Translations under genes and position numbers: made by a program
Origin: Alistipes sp.
GTDB taxonomy: Bacteria; Bacteroidota; Bacteroidia; Bacteroidales; Rikenellaceae
Direction of reading: 5' to 3'
DNA length: 64,000 bases
Assembly: GCA_020026435.1 (NCBI GenBank)
Contig: JAHHQK010000005.1
Location: forward strand, 27,379-91,378
The notes under the pieces: model-generated
The model's input: only the letters and a program-made list of their open reading frames with translations
What the model was told of the DNA's origin: nothing
The model's database searches: none
Shown here: positions 17,490 to 25,675 of the stretch, piece after piece
Position numbering within the stretch: the first letter of the stretch is position 1
Layout: every line of letters begins with the position of its first letter

Positions 17490-18278
17490 TTAGAATGCGT
17501 AACCGAAGCCCACGTTCAGATAGATGGGATACATGGCAAAGTCGATCGTCTCGAAGTTATTGCGGAAGATGTCGCTCAAGCCCCAGGTCAGATCGGCCGA
17601 AACGGTCAGGTGACGAAATGCCTTCCACGTCACACCGCCCTGCATTCCGCACTGCACCGTGCGCAGTTCGTCCGAGAAGTCATAAGAGGCCGTCTGTCCG
17701 TTCTCGAACTGCACCTTCTCGCCCGTGGGGGTGATATGGCGCAGGTAGCCCTCATAGACATGACCCGAGAAATCGCCGCTCGTCTGGAACGAGACGTAGG
17801 GGCCGATATGCAGGCGCAGACGCGGATTGACCTTATAGGTCATCAGAATCGGGATGGTAAAGAGCGTCGAACGGTACTTCGTCTTCACACCTCCGGTCCA
17901 GTAGCCCTCCATGATCTCGCCGCCTTCACCGAAGTAGGCCATACCGTAGTTCTTCACACGGGCCTCGGTCGTCATACCCTTGGTCTCCAGTCTCAGACCG
18001 AAGAGCATACCCCACTTCTCCTTCTTGCCGAACCATTTGATCACGTCGCCCTCCAGCGAGAAGCAGAACGTGGGCGAATAGCTGTCCAGCTTGCGGATCT
18101 CGCGCGGCAGGGGTAGCGGCGTGGCTCCTCCCAGATTGATTCCGGCCTTCACCTCATAGTGCAGACCCATCAGCGCCGAACGAATGATACCATAGGAGCG
18201 ATCCTCCTGTGCATGAACCCCGCTCACCGAAACGAGCATGACAAACAATGCAATAACCGATATATATAATTTCTTCAT
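17490..18278 (-). CDS. PorT-like outer-membrane beta-barrel protein
   Basis: 262 residues with a signal peptide ending near VHAQ (residue 24). The rest has the alternating pattern of a small 8-stranded barrel (EVKAGINLGG, MLFGLRLETKGMTT, LRLHIGPYVSFQTSGD) and ends YLNVGFGYAF. This fits the PorT / outer membrane beta-barrel family of Bacteroidetes. The function is unknown. It is the second gene of a leftward operon, 41 nt after the PCMD lipoprotein. Confidence 0.85.
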   Translation of the reverse strand: MKKLYISVIALFVMLVSVSGVHAQEDRSYGIIRSALMGLHYEVKAGINLGGATPLPLPREIRKLDSYSPTFCFSLEGDVIKWFGKKEKWGMLFGLRLETKGMTTEARVKNYGMAYFGEGGEIMEGYWTGGVKTKYRSTLFTIPILMTYKVNPRLRLHIGPYVSFQTSGDFSGHVYEGYLRHITPTGEKVQFENGQTASYDFSDELRTVQCGMQGGVTWKAFRHLTVSADLTWGLSDIFRNNFETIDFAMYPIYLNVGFGYAF

Positions 18279-18319
18279 ATTCCCTGTTTTAATTTAAATA
18301 CTCCTTCTCAAAACCGATC

Positions 18320-19513
18320 CTAATACTCCACCGTCACATCATCGACCCAAAGCGTGCTACCGGGAGCACCCGAGAAAATATCACCGTGGATACTCGACGT
18401 AAAGATCAAGGCGAATTTATATTTATTGTCGGCCAACTTCTCCGGATCTATCTTGCGGCCATAGCACTGCTCCAGATCGAAGCTGAACTCGCGCCACTGA
18501 TCCGTCTCAACCTGGTAACGCTCGCCGACACGTCCGAACAGAACGATGTTGGAGATCTGGTCGGTCTTCGTGGCATTGGAGCCGTCGAGGGTCTCGTTCT
18601 CCAGGCCGGTCTTCTCGTAGAACACGGCATAGATATCATAGCGGTCTTTCTTGCCGGGGATCTCGCGCATCTTGTGGGGAGCCGAGGTGTCGAGTTCGTA
18701 GAATTTCTCGCCGGCGTGGTACTTGAAGTAGCCCTTCACACGTTTGGGGACCTTATTCCACACCTGGCCGAACTGTGTTGATTTCAAAGAGTTGCTCAAG
18801 GCCGTCTTCACCTCGAACGTACCCAGGAAGAGGCTTCCTGCGGCGATCGGCATATTGACCATCTCGCCGAACGAACGCGTGAAACAGGTCGAGAGCATCA
18901 AGGCCTTGCCCGTGCGGCCCTCGTCGGTCTGCTGCGTGGGATAGTCCTTGTAGTTCTTGGCCGTTCCCGTCAGTGCGAATCCGGCGTTTCCGCTGCTCCA
19001 GTCGAACATTCCGCCCGTCATGGGATTCGTGTCGTAGAAGATCTGGAAGCTGCCGCCATCCGTACCGTCCCCCTTCTTGAATCGGGCATTCTCAAACAGA
19101 AAATGATCGGGGGCCGTCTCTCCACCTCCGGCATACTCCTCGACCGTAATGCGGTAGATACGCGACCAGCAACCGTCCTCGGAGGTCACACGATAGTACT
19201 GCGACTGGGTGAAATCGAGCACCGTACCACTCACAGGCTGGCACGTGGCACCGGGAGTGAGCGTGAACTTGGGAGCCATGTGCGTGCGGTCCGTACCCTC
19301 CTGCACGCGGAAGACGATCGGATAGATCGTGCGTTTCTTCGACGGATCATTGGGATCGACCTCCGAGATCGACTCTCCGAAGATCGTCTCGACGGCTTGC
19401 GGCAGGACGCAAGTCTCCATATCGGCCTCGGTATTGAGTGCCTCATCACGAATACACGACACCGTAAAAAGCATCGCGAATGACAAACAAATAGCGAAAA
19501 TTCTTCTACTCAT
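18320..19513 (-). CDS. PCMD-domain lipoprotein (putative carbohydrate metabolism domain)
   Basis: 397 residues. Lipobox FTVSC (Cys20). An N-terminal Ig-like region (about 30-125) is followed by the PCMD domain, recognisable by NARFKKGDGTDGGSFQIFYD, the jelly-roll segments and the ending GSTLWVDDVTVEY. PCMD proteins are surface or periplasmic carbohydrate-binding candidates in Bacteroidetes. With the barrel protein downstream it forms a two-gene envelope unit under one strong promoter. The ligand is unknown. Confidence 0.85.
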   Translation of the reverse strand: MSRRIFAICLSFAMLFTVSCIRDEALNTEADMETCVLPQAVETIFGESISEVDPNDPSKKRTIYPIVFRVQEGTDRTHMAPKFTLTPGATCQPVSGTVLDFTQSQYYRVTSEDGCWSRIYRITVEEYAGGGETAPDHFLFENARFKKGDGTDGGSFQIFYDTNPMTGGMFDWSSGNAGFALTGTAKNYKDYPTQQTDEGRTGKALMLSTCFTRSFGEMVNMPIAAGSLFLGTFEVKTALSNSLKSTQFGQVWNKVPKRVKGYFKYHAGEKFYELDTSAPHKMREIPGKKDRYDIYAVFYEKTGLENETLDGSNATKTDQISNIVLFGRVGERYQVETDQWREFSFDLEQCYGRKIDPEKLADNKYKFALIFTSSIHGDIFSGAPGSTLWVDDVTVEY

Positions 19514-19556
19514 AGAACTGTATTTTTCGTTTTTAAATATTTTCTCAATTTCGTGT

Positions 19557-19588
19557 CAAAGATATAAGCGTGTATCCGAATTTTCAAA
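19557..19588 (-). promoter_or_regulatory. Promoter of the PCMD/PorT operon
   Basis: On the minus strand TTTG (19588-19585), exactly 20 nt, TATCTTTG (19564-19557). It is a near-consensus Bacteroidetes promoter with a leader of about 38 nt. Confidence 0.75.
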
Positions 19589-19883
19589 TTTATTCATCAA
19601 AGAGCTTCTTTTAATCCACGAACAGGCGGTTTTTCATCATAAAACAAATAGCCGCCCAAGATGCTTATACATACATTATTCATTGATTATCAGTATAATA
19701 CACCGCAAATCTGTTTCCAGGACCTATTCCCTTGTCCGGACGGTTTTTCCACGAAATTCCCCGGGAAAAATCATCAAAGGATTCTCTGCACAGATTCCCC
19801 ACCATCGGGTCTTCACCCCCGGGAGGTTCCCGCCGCCGCAAGCCCCCTCACCGCAAGCCCTCCGCCAAAAACGCCCGCCACGA

Positions 19884-19915
19884 TTTGCCACTGCGCCCGC
19901 CTTTTCGTACCTTTG
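19884..19915 (+). promoter_or_regulatory. Promoter of the acyl-CoA reductase gene
   Basis: TTTG at 19884-19887, 20 nt, TACCTTTG at 19908-19915. The first ATG (19921) follows after five bases and the second (19933) after seventeen. Confidence 0.75.
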
Positions 19916-19932
19916 CAGCAATGTTTGCAGCT

Positions 19933-20931
19933 ATGAAAGAACTCATCCATACGTTTTCGACCTTAGGAGCCAGGCTCGCGGCTTTCGACTCCGACCAGCG
20001 GCTTCAGGCCGTAGCCCGGCGTGCCGTGGAGGAAAATCCGTGGTTTTCCCCCGGAGAAATCCGCCGCGCGGTATTGGCAATAGCCGAGGATATGCTCGAA
20101 GAAGAGCGACTCGTCAAGTGGCTCGCGGCCTACGACCTTCCGGTGGGAGAACCCCGCCGCGTGTTGGTCATCATGGCCGGCAACATCCCGCTGGTGGGAT
20201 TTTTCGACCTGTTGTGCGTCACGATCAGCGGCAACCGCTGTCTGGTGAAACCTGCCGCCAAGGACCATATATTGATGGAGTGCATCATCGGCCTTCTGCA
20301 CGAGATCGATCCACAGATCGCCGTGGAATTATACGACGGGCACTCGCCCATCGACGCTCTGATCGCCACCGGAAGCGACAATGCCGAGCGTTATTTCCGC
20401 ACACATTATGCCAAAACGCCCGCACTGTTGCGCGGAACCCGCCAATCGGTCGCCATACTCGACAGCCACGAGACCGAGGAGCAGCTCGCAGGTCTGGCCG
20501 ACGACATTTGGGCCTACTCGGGACTGGGATGCCGCAATGTCTCGCTGGTATTTCTGCCCCGGGGCGCGGAACTCAAACTACGGATGCCCGCCATGAACCC
20601 CAAATTCCACAACAACTACCGCTCCACGCGGGCCCTGCTCACGATGGAGCAACGTCCGTTCGTGGATCTGGGTCAAGCCGTGGCGGTCGAGGGCGACGGT
20701 TTCCCTACGGCTCTGAGCATGCTGGTCATCAAGCGTTATTCGTCGCTCGGAGAAGTCGAAGAGTGGTTGCGGAAGCATGACCGCGAGTTGCAGTGCGTCG
20801 TGACGGAGTGCGTCCGCCACAACCGACGCGCAGGATTCGGACAGGCCCAATCCCCCGCGCTGACCGACTATCCCGACGAGCGGGATGTCATCGCGTGGCT
20901 CATCGACCTGGACCGGAATTTCAGGAAATAG
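19933..20931 (+). CDS. Acyl-CoA reductase (LuxC-like)
   Basis: 332 residues of the LuxC/acyl-CoA reductase family. Visible blocks are RRVLVIMAGNIPLVGFFDLLC (NADPH-side), KPAAKDHILM, IATGSDNAERYF and the catalytic-cysteine region YSGLGCRNVSLVFLP. The enzyme reduces an acyl-CoA or acyl-ACP to the aldehyde using NADPH. No aldehyde-using partner lies nearby, so the pathway is unknown. The start is uncertain: ATG 19921 would give a nearly leaderless mRNA and four extra residues (MFAA); ATG 19933 is chosen because it leaves a leader of about 14 nt. Confidence 0.85.
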   Translation: MKELIHTFSTLGARLAAFDSDQRLQAVARRAVEENPWFSPGEIRRAVLAIAEDMLEEERLVKWLAAYDLPVGEPRRVLVIMAGNIPLVGFFDLLCVTISGNRCLVKPAAKDHILMECIIGLLHEIDPQIAVELYDGHSPIDALIATGSDNAERYFRTHYAKTPALLRGTRQSVAILDSHETEEQLAGLADDIWAYSGLGCRNVSLVFLPRGAELKLRMPAMNPKFHNNYRSTRALLTMEQRPFVDLGQAVAVEGDGFPTALSMLVIKRYSSLGEVEEWLRKHDRELQCVVTECVRHNRRAGFGQAQSPALTDYPDERDVIAWLIDLDRNFRK

Positions 20932-21428
20932 GTCTCGGGGCGCGGGAGGTCGCAGGTGATCACGGGCGGGCTCGGGTGAGCGCGATTGGTTGGGTCGGTT
21001 GCGATCGGGTCGGTTGCATTTTGCGGGAAATTCGAGTCCCAGTCGGTTTGGAAACGATCGGTTCAGTTGCGGATTCCGGAAGACAAGACAAGTACAAAAT
21101 ACCAAGTATTTCAATGATTTATCCAGAATCATCTGAAGTTCCCGATAGCTTGTAGTTTCCGAGAGTTCAGGACTCACGAAAGTTTGAGGGTTTGAAGGTT
21201 TTCACCCCAAGCGGCCGAGTCCCGCAGTCTGACGCTTTGCCGGGCGGAGAGACCGGGTGCGGTTCGCCAAAGACAAAGTCACCAAGTGCTTTCCACCACG
21301 TAAACGAAAAGATCCTCTCATCGAGCGTCGGTACAGTCCCTTCACACTCAGTCTCTGTCGCAAACAGCCCTGCTTCAAACCCTTGAAGAGGCGGACAAAC
21401 AAGAGAAGGCGTAAATCTTCAAATTCCA
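20932..21428. other. Intergenic region with short G-rich repeats, no gene seen
   Basis: The sequence GGGTCGGTTGC is repeated at 20992-21002 and 21007-21017, with looser copies nearby. Open frames here (for example on the minus strand near 21202-21429) have Arg/Leu-rich translations with no family resemblance. I see no RNA gene. Confidence 0.45.
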
Positions 21429-21460
21429 TTTGTCATTAAATTCTGCTTTTTATATATTTG
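21429..21460 (+). promoter_or_regulatory. Promoter of the TnpR-like/miaA operon
   Basis: TTTG at 21429-21432, 20 nt, TATATTTG at 21453-21460. It is close to the ideal consensus; leader about 26 nt. Confidence 0.8.
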
Positions 21461-21489
21461 TCCCCAAACAAATTTAATTTTTTACAATC

Positions 21490-22023
21490 ATGTCAATGGT
21501 TTTCCGATTCAGAATGTTGAGCGACGAAAACGATAATTTCGTCCGTGACTACGAAGTGATGTACGACACGACGTTGCTCGATTTCCACAATTTTTTGATC
21601 CAGGCTCTCGAATACGAGCCTTGCATGACCTCGTTCTTCACGGCCGATGAGTTGTGGGAAAAACAACGCGAATTTACGCTGATGGATATGAACGAAGGCG
21701 GCCAGGACGAAGGCGGCCAGGACGAAACCATGTCGATGGAATCGGTCACCCTGGGTCAGATCATCCACAAGCATCGCGACAGACTGATTTATCTGTTTGA
21801 TATGTTTGGAGATAGAGCCTACTACCTCGAGTTGACGGGAGTTTACGAGGCCGAAGCCGATGCCACCTATCCCCGCGAGATCTTCGCACGTGCCGAGGTG
21901 CCCGACCAGTATGATCCGTCGAAAAACCAGACCGAGGAAGAGGAGGAAGGTTCGATCTTCAACGAGATGATGGGCGACTTCAACGACTTTGAAGGTGACG
22001 ACGCATACGACGATGAATATTAA
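21490..22023 (+). CDS. IS1096 TnpR-like (plasmid pRiA4b ORF-3 family) protein
   Basis: 177 residues. The beta-rich start VFRFRMLSDENDNFVRDYEV, the FHNFLIQALEY block and the late DRLIYLFDMFGDRAYYLEL match the family named after a passenger gene of IS1096. The C-terminal 30 residues are extremely acidic (EEEEEGS... DFEGDDAYDDEY). A short in-frame duplication GGQDEGGQDE sits near residue 75. Despite the family name there is no sign of a mobile element: the gene overlaps miaA by 11 nt and shares its promoter. Function unknown. Confidence 0.85.
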   Translation: MSMVFRFRMLSDENDNFVRDYEVMYDTTLLDFHNFLIQALEYEPCMTSFFTADELWEKQREFTLMDMNEGGQDEGGQDETMSMESVTLGQIIHKHRDRLIYLFDMFGDRAYYLELTGVYEAEADATYPREIFARAEVPDQYDPSKNQTEEEEEGSIFNEMMGDFNDFEGDDAYDDEY

Positions 22024-22915
22024 GCGATTAATCGTCATTGTCGGACCTACCGGTTCAGGTAAGACCGATCTCAGTATCCGACTCGCCCGCCACTTCGGAG
22101 CCCCGATCCTTTCGACCGACTCGAGGCAGGTTTATCGCGGGATGCCCATCGGAACGGCACAACCCACTCAAGACCAATTACAAGCTATTGAACATCACTT
22201 CATAGCATCACACGACATCAAGGACTACTTGAGTTGCGGAGCCTATGAGGAACAGGCCTTACAGTGTCTCGAAGAGTTGTTTCGGGAGCATGACACGGTG
22301 GTGGCCGTCGGCGGTTCGGGACTCTACATCCACGCCCTGTGCGAGGGAATGGACGAGCTGCCCGAGGTCGATGTCAAGTTGCGCGAGGAGCTGAACCGAC
22401 GTCTTGCGGAGGAGGGTTTGGAGGTATTGGCCGAAGAGCTGAAGGAGGTGGATCCCGTGTATTACGAGGTGGTCGACCGCAGCAATCCGGCCCGTGTACT
22501 CCGTGCCCTGGAGGTGTCGCTGCAAAGCGGCAAGCCCTACTCTTCGTTCCGCACGGGCGAGCGTCACAAGCGCGATTTCAAGATCGTCAAGATCGGTGTG
22601 GATATGCCGCGCGAGGTGTTGTACGACCGCATCAACCGCCGCGTGGATCTGATGATGGAGGAAGGTCTGGAGGCCGAGGCCCGCGCCCTGTACCCCTATC
22701 GGGAGCTGAATTCGCTGCGCACGGTGGGCTATCGCGAGATGTTTGAATACTTCGACGGCAGGATCTCGCTCCAGGAGGCTGTGGAGTTGATCAAGCGCAA
22801 TTCGCGCCGCTACGCCAAACGTCAGCTGACATGGTTCCGCCGCGACAAAGAGGTGCGCTGGTTCCATCCGGATGAAGATTCCGAAATGATTAATTACGCA
22901 AATCTTTGCGAATAA
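22013..22915 (+). CDS. miaA: tRNA dimethylallyltransferase
   Basis: 300 residues, the usual length. A P-loop GPTGSGKT lies at residues 11-18, then LSTDSRQVYRGMPIGTAQPT, the substrate-binding SRQVY block and GGSGLYIHALCEG. The enzyme adds a dimethylallyl group to A37 of tRNAs reading UNN codons, including the tRNA-Leu(UAA) encoded next door. The ATG at 22013 lies inside the end of the upstream gene, so translation is probably coupled; an upstream in-frame ATG (21989) would extend further into that gene and is less likely. Confidence 0.96.
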   Translation: MNIKRLIVIVGPTGSGKTDLSIRLARHFGAPILSTDSRQVYRGMPIGTAQPTQDQLQAIEHHFIASHDIKDYLSCGAYEEQALQCLEELFREHDTVVAVGGSGLYIHALCEGMDELPEVDVKLREELNRRLAEEGLEVLAEELKEVDPVYYEVVDRSNPARVLRALEVSLQSGKPYSSFRTGERHKRDFKIVKIGVDMPREVLYDRINRRVDLMMEEGLEAEARALYPYRELNSLRTVGYREMFEYFDGRISLQEAVELIKRNSRRYAKRQLTWFRRDKEVRWFHPDEDSEMINYANLCE

Positions 22916-22935
22916 AGATTTTTTTCGTACATTTG
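22905..22935 (+). promoter_or_regulatory. Promoter of tRNA-Leu
   Basis: TTTG at 22905-22908, 19 nt, TACATTTG at 22928-22935. The -33 element lies inside the last codons of miaA. Confidence 0.7.
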
Positions 22936-22958
22936 CCCTCGCTTTTCCGAAAGCGGAT

Positions 22959-23044
22959 GCTCGGATGGTGGAATCGGTAGACACGAGGGACTTAAAATCC
23001 CTTGGCCAGCAATGGTCGTGCGGGTTCAATTCCCGCTCCGAGTA
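22959..23044 (+). tRNA. tRNA-Leu (anticodon UAA)
   Basis: 86 nt. Acceptor stem GCTCGGA pairs with TCCGAGT (G-U at the first pair). The D-arm is GGTGGAATCGGTAGACAC. The anticodon loop CTTAAAA carries TAA at its centre between AGGGA and TCCCT. A long variable arm (TGGCCAGCAATGGTCG) and the T-loop GGTTCAATTCC follow. The CCA end is not encoded. The class II variable arm fits leucine. Confidence 0.96.
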
Positions 23045-23050
23045 CAGAAT

Positions 23051-23093
23051 AACAAAACCCAACTATTTATTAATCAAATAGTTGGGTTTTGTT
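23051..23093 (+). terminator. Terminator after tRNA-Leu
   Basis: A perfect 18-bp stem (core AAAACCCAACTA / TAGTTGGGTTTT) with a 7-nt loop directly behind the tRNA. Confidence 0.88.
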
Positions 23094-23390
23094 ATCTCTA
23101 TTTCCGGCGTGATTTTGGCGTTATAATCACAATTTCATGATTCCTGACACTGTTTTCTTAACCGGCATTGGTTATTATCGTAAGTATTCAAAGAACCATA
23201 GGTATTAGACAAAACCACTCTCTGTCGTTTTATACTTTAAAACTTTCCAGCAAGTGTATCTGAAAACTTACACCAGACACATTAAATAAAGCGCTACTAC
23301 AAAATCATCTCCTTTTTACATCATTACCGAAAAAAATCGAACGTCTGTCCGCTTCAGGCAAAGACAAGACGTCCGTAGTCGTATGCGGCC
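23094..23390. other. Spacer after tRNA-Leu, nothing recognised
   Basis: AT-rich and without a plausible reading frame. I looked for an integrase gene and for a repeated tRNA 3' end that would mark an integrated element and found neither. Confidence 0.5.
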
Positions 23391-24236
23391 CTATCCGGCG
23401 ATATTGGCGCGTTCGGCTCCATGGTCCAACGTGCCGCATACCTCGACGACGTGCCCCCAGAACATATCGTCATCATTATAATAGGCTGTAAAGTCCCCCT
23501 CACAGCCAATGGATAGTTCCGACAAGGCAATGCGGCGGGCAAAAGCCTCCTCGGTTACAGGATCGGCATCCTTCAGATCGTTATCTTCGGCCTGCCATTC
23601 ATTGGCCAGAACAGTCAGTTCCCCGGCTGCAAATTCACGCATGGCCTTGTCCCGCTTTTCGCAGTCGGCCATGAATTGGCGGGCAATACCGCGAACCGCA
23701 TCCCACGTTTCCTCGTCATCAGGATCGACTTCCAGGGTAAGACAGACTTCTTCCCCTCGCCAGGACACTTCGCCTTCCAAACAATCCAAATCCCGGTTTA
23801 ATTGCAGAGTTCCCAAGACCTCTTCCTCGATGCACACAGGCTTCATATACTCGTTCCAGACATGCTCCAGCCGGGGACAAGACACAGAAGTCTCCACCAC
23901 CTGAGTGACAGCCCAACTGTTGAACTGTTCCGCTGTTGTATGTTCAGGCACATACCCGTCCAGCAATCTGCGCACCTTCAGACGACAGATCTGCCCTTTC
24001 TGGAAACGCCACCAACCTTTCTCGCCATGACTCTCCTCCTCGGAGACCGGCCATCGTAACCGGCCTTTATGGATACAGATCTCATCCGTGTCACAGAATA
24101 CCATACCCAATATAGTGGCAATCATATCCAGAAATCCCCTCTCATGATGTCCGGCTCCAATACATTTGCGAATCAGGACGATCACTTCCTGCTCTTCTTG
24201 AGCATACTTCTGATAAAATTCTTCAAACATTTTCAT
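23391..24236 (-). CDS. DUF2262-domain protein
   Basis: 281 residues, no signal peptide, acidic. The C-terminal 150 residues match the DUF2262 pattern: LNRDLDCLEGEVSWRGEEV, a helical middle with LANEWQAED, then EEAFARRIALSELSI and the diagnostic MFWGHVVEVCG. The N-terminal 120 residues are less familiar. Function unknown. It stands alone, leftward, between tRNA-Leu and the end of the beta-glucan locus. Its shorter-range codon use looks less GC-rich than the neighbouring housekeeping genes, which may mark it as acquired. Confidence 0.75.
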   Translation of the reverse strand: MKMFEEFYQKYAQEEQEVIVLIRKCIGAGHHERGFLDMIATILGMVFCDTDEICIHKGRLRWPVSEEESHGEKGWWRFQKGQICRLKVRRLLDGYVPEHTTAEQFNSWAVTQVVETSVSCPRLEHVWNEYMKPVCIEEEVLGTLQLNRDLDCLEGEVSWRGEEVCLTLEVDPDDEETWDAVRGIARQFMADCEKRDKAMREFAAGELTVLANEWQAEDNDLKDADPVTEEAFARRIALSELSIGCEGDFTAYYNDDDMFWGHVVEVCGTLDHGAERANIAG

Positions 24237-24239
24237 AAC

Positions 24240-24585
24240 TCCGGGTCAGAATTGAATTTACAATTAAAAATCGCTGATGACCAACGCATCAAAAACGCCA
24301 AGCACAAAACCGTAACAATATTAGCAAATAATCCCGACTCAGACAAGCAGTTCGCAGGAAATTCAGTCAACAAAACACACACCGAATCCAATCCGCCAAC
24401 AGACCGTCATATCCCGATTCCGCCTCCGAAATCCGAAGCTCTTTGCCTCTCACGCAGCAAAGAACTCGACGAATCCCGCGACGTATAATTCCCTGCCCCC
24501 GGCGTGCGGACGGCTCTTGTCCGGGATTTTCCATACATTCACTGACGTATCCCCCACAGCCCCGGCCAACGCACCAACAAGGAGC
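24240..24585. other. Spacer between DUF2262 gene and the glucan locus
   Basis: No gene recognised. Only short frames with no family resemblance are present. Confidence 0.5.
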
Positions 24586-24628
24586 AAAAAAAAGATGGGC
24601 GGAGACGAACAATTCGTCTCCGCCCATC
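24586..24628 (-). terminator. Terminator of the beta-glucan utilisation operon
   Basis: A perfect 16-bp stem (core GATGGGCGGAGAC / GTCTCCGCCCATC), with A8 on its left that reads as T8 on the minus strand. Confidence 0.92.
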
Positions 24629-24653
24629 ACCACAAAACAGATCTTGGAACGGA

Positions 24654-25664
24654 TTATTTGATCGGCTTGCGCTTCCGCCAATCGTCCTTGACATAACTGT
24701 CGGGATAGACGCTGAAATCCACCCGGCGGCCGTCCGCCTCACAGATCCACGTCTCGAAACGCCGCTCCCCTTCTTTGAGCAGGATCACACGCGCACCGTT
24801 CGGCAGATGGTTATACTCGGTATTGCCGCCCGTGTAGCGTCCGTAAGCCAACAGGATATTGTGCCACAGGACCGAATAGTCATTATCGTGGTCATGCCCC
24901 ACAAAAATGCCCATCACATCCCCCGACTCCTTCATCGCCGCAAACATACCCGTATTCAATGCCCCAGAGCAGGCCCGTTCCATGCGAGTTCCGATCATCA
25001 CGGCCTGTTCGTCGGCCGAGGCCCGGTTATACTCGGGCAGCGGAATATGGAAAAACGCCAGGGCAGGCAATGTCCGCCCCCCGTTTCCTTCCCTGAACGC
25101 ACGACTCGTCTCCAGATACCAGCCGATCTGCGAAAAACGGAACCATCCATACCCTTTCACATCCTTCAGGTGTGAATAATCATTGGAATCCATGCAATAA
25201 AGAATGCAGGCATCGGACTGTCCCTTTGAAGAGCGGATCGTCAAGGCATAATCGGGCGATGTTTCTTCCCCGCGATCGGGCTGGATATTATAATCGACAG
25301 AGCGTATCACATCATACAGACGATCACGGGACATCCCCTGCTCCGCATCATGATTGCCAAACAGGGCCACGAACGGAATCCGATGCTCCGCCACGCATCC
25401 GAGGACCTGCTTCAATCCACGGTCTGCGGGCGAATTATAGACGATGTCGCCCGTAAAGACCACCAGATCTGGCCGTTCGTGATCCAGCACCTCGTGGATA
25501 CGGGTCAGAGCTATCTCCGAGGCCGGATTGTCATTCTGGAAATGGACGTCGGTAAACTGCACGATCTTGAATTCGCCCGAAGGCCGGAATCTGAGTTCGG
25601 GAGTCGCCGCACGGCTTCCCCAACAGGCTAATACGGCCCAAAGAACAACCAATATATTTCTCAT
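24654..25664 (-). CDS. Secreted calcineurin-like phosphoesterase
   Basis: 336 residues with a signal peptide ending about residue 19 (GSRAA). Metallophosphoesterase motifs in order: FTDVHFQND, FTGDIVYN, LFGNHDAE, FFHIPLPEY and FVGHDHDND. The domain resembles the periplasmic purple-acid-phosphatase/YkuE-type enzymes often found at the end of Bacteroidetes glycan loci. It is the last gene of the operon, 11 nt after the GH3 stop. In this setting it may remove a phosphate or phosphodiester decoration from the glycan; that is inferred from context only. Confidence 0.88.
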   Translation of the reverse strand: MRNILVVLWAVLACWGSRAATPELRFRPSGEFKIVQFTDVHFQNDNPASEIALTRIHEVLDHERPDLVVFTGDIVYNSPADRGLKQVLGCVAEHRIPFVALFGNHDAEQGMSRDRLYDVIRSVDYNIQPDRGEETSPDYALTIRSSKGQSDACILYCMDSNDYSHLKDVKGYGWFRFSQIGWYLETSRAFREGNGGRTLPALAFFHIPLPEYNRASADEQAVMIGTRMERACSGALNTGMFAAMKESGDVMGIFVGHDHDNDYSVLWHNILLAYGRYTGGNTEYNHLPNGARVILLKEGERRFETWICEADGRRVDFSVYPDSYVKDDWRKRKPIK

Positions 25665-25675
25665 GATCCGGATCT

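Noticed and set aside
20992..21017. GGGTCGGTTGC tandem repeat as a possible regulatory array
   Set aside because: Only two exact copies in a G-rich spacer far from any start codon; too little to call an array.
21202..21429. Short Arg/Leu-rich minus-strand frame before the TnpR-like gene
   Set aside because: No family match by eye, no promoter in the right orientation, and it overlaps the region leading to a strong plus-strand promoter.
22959..23390. tRNA-Leu as the attachment site of an integrated element
   Set aside because: I found no repeated tRNA 3' end, integrase or transfer gene downstream; the DUF2262 gene and glucan locus look like ordinary chromosome.
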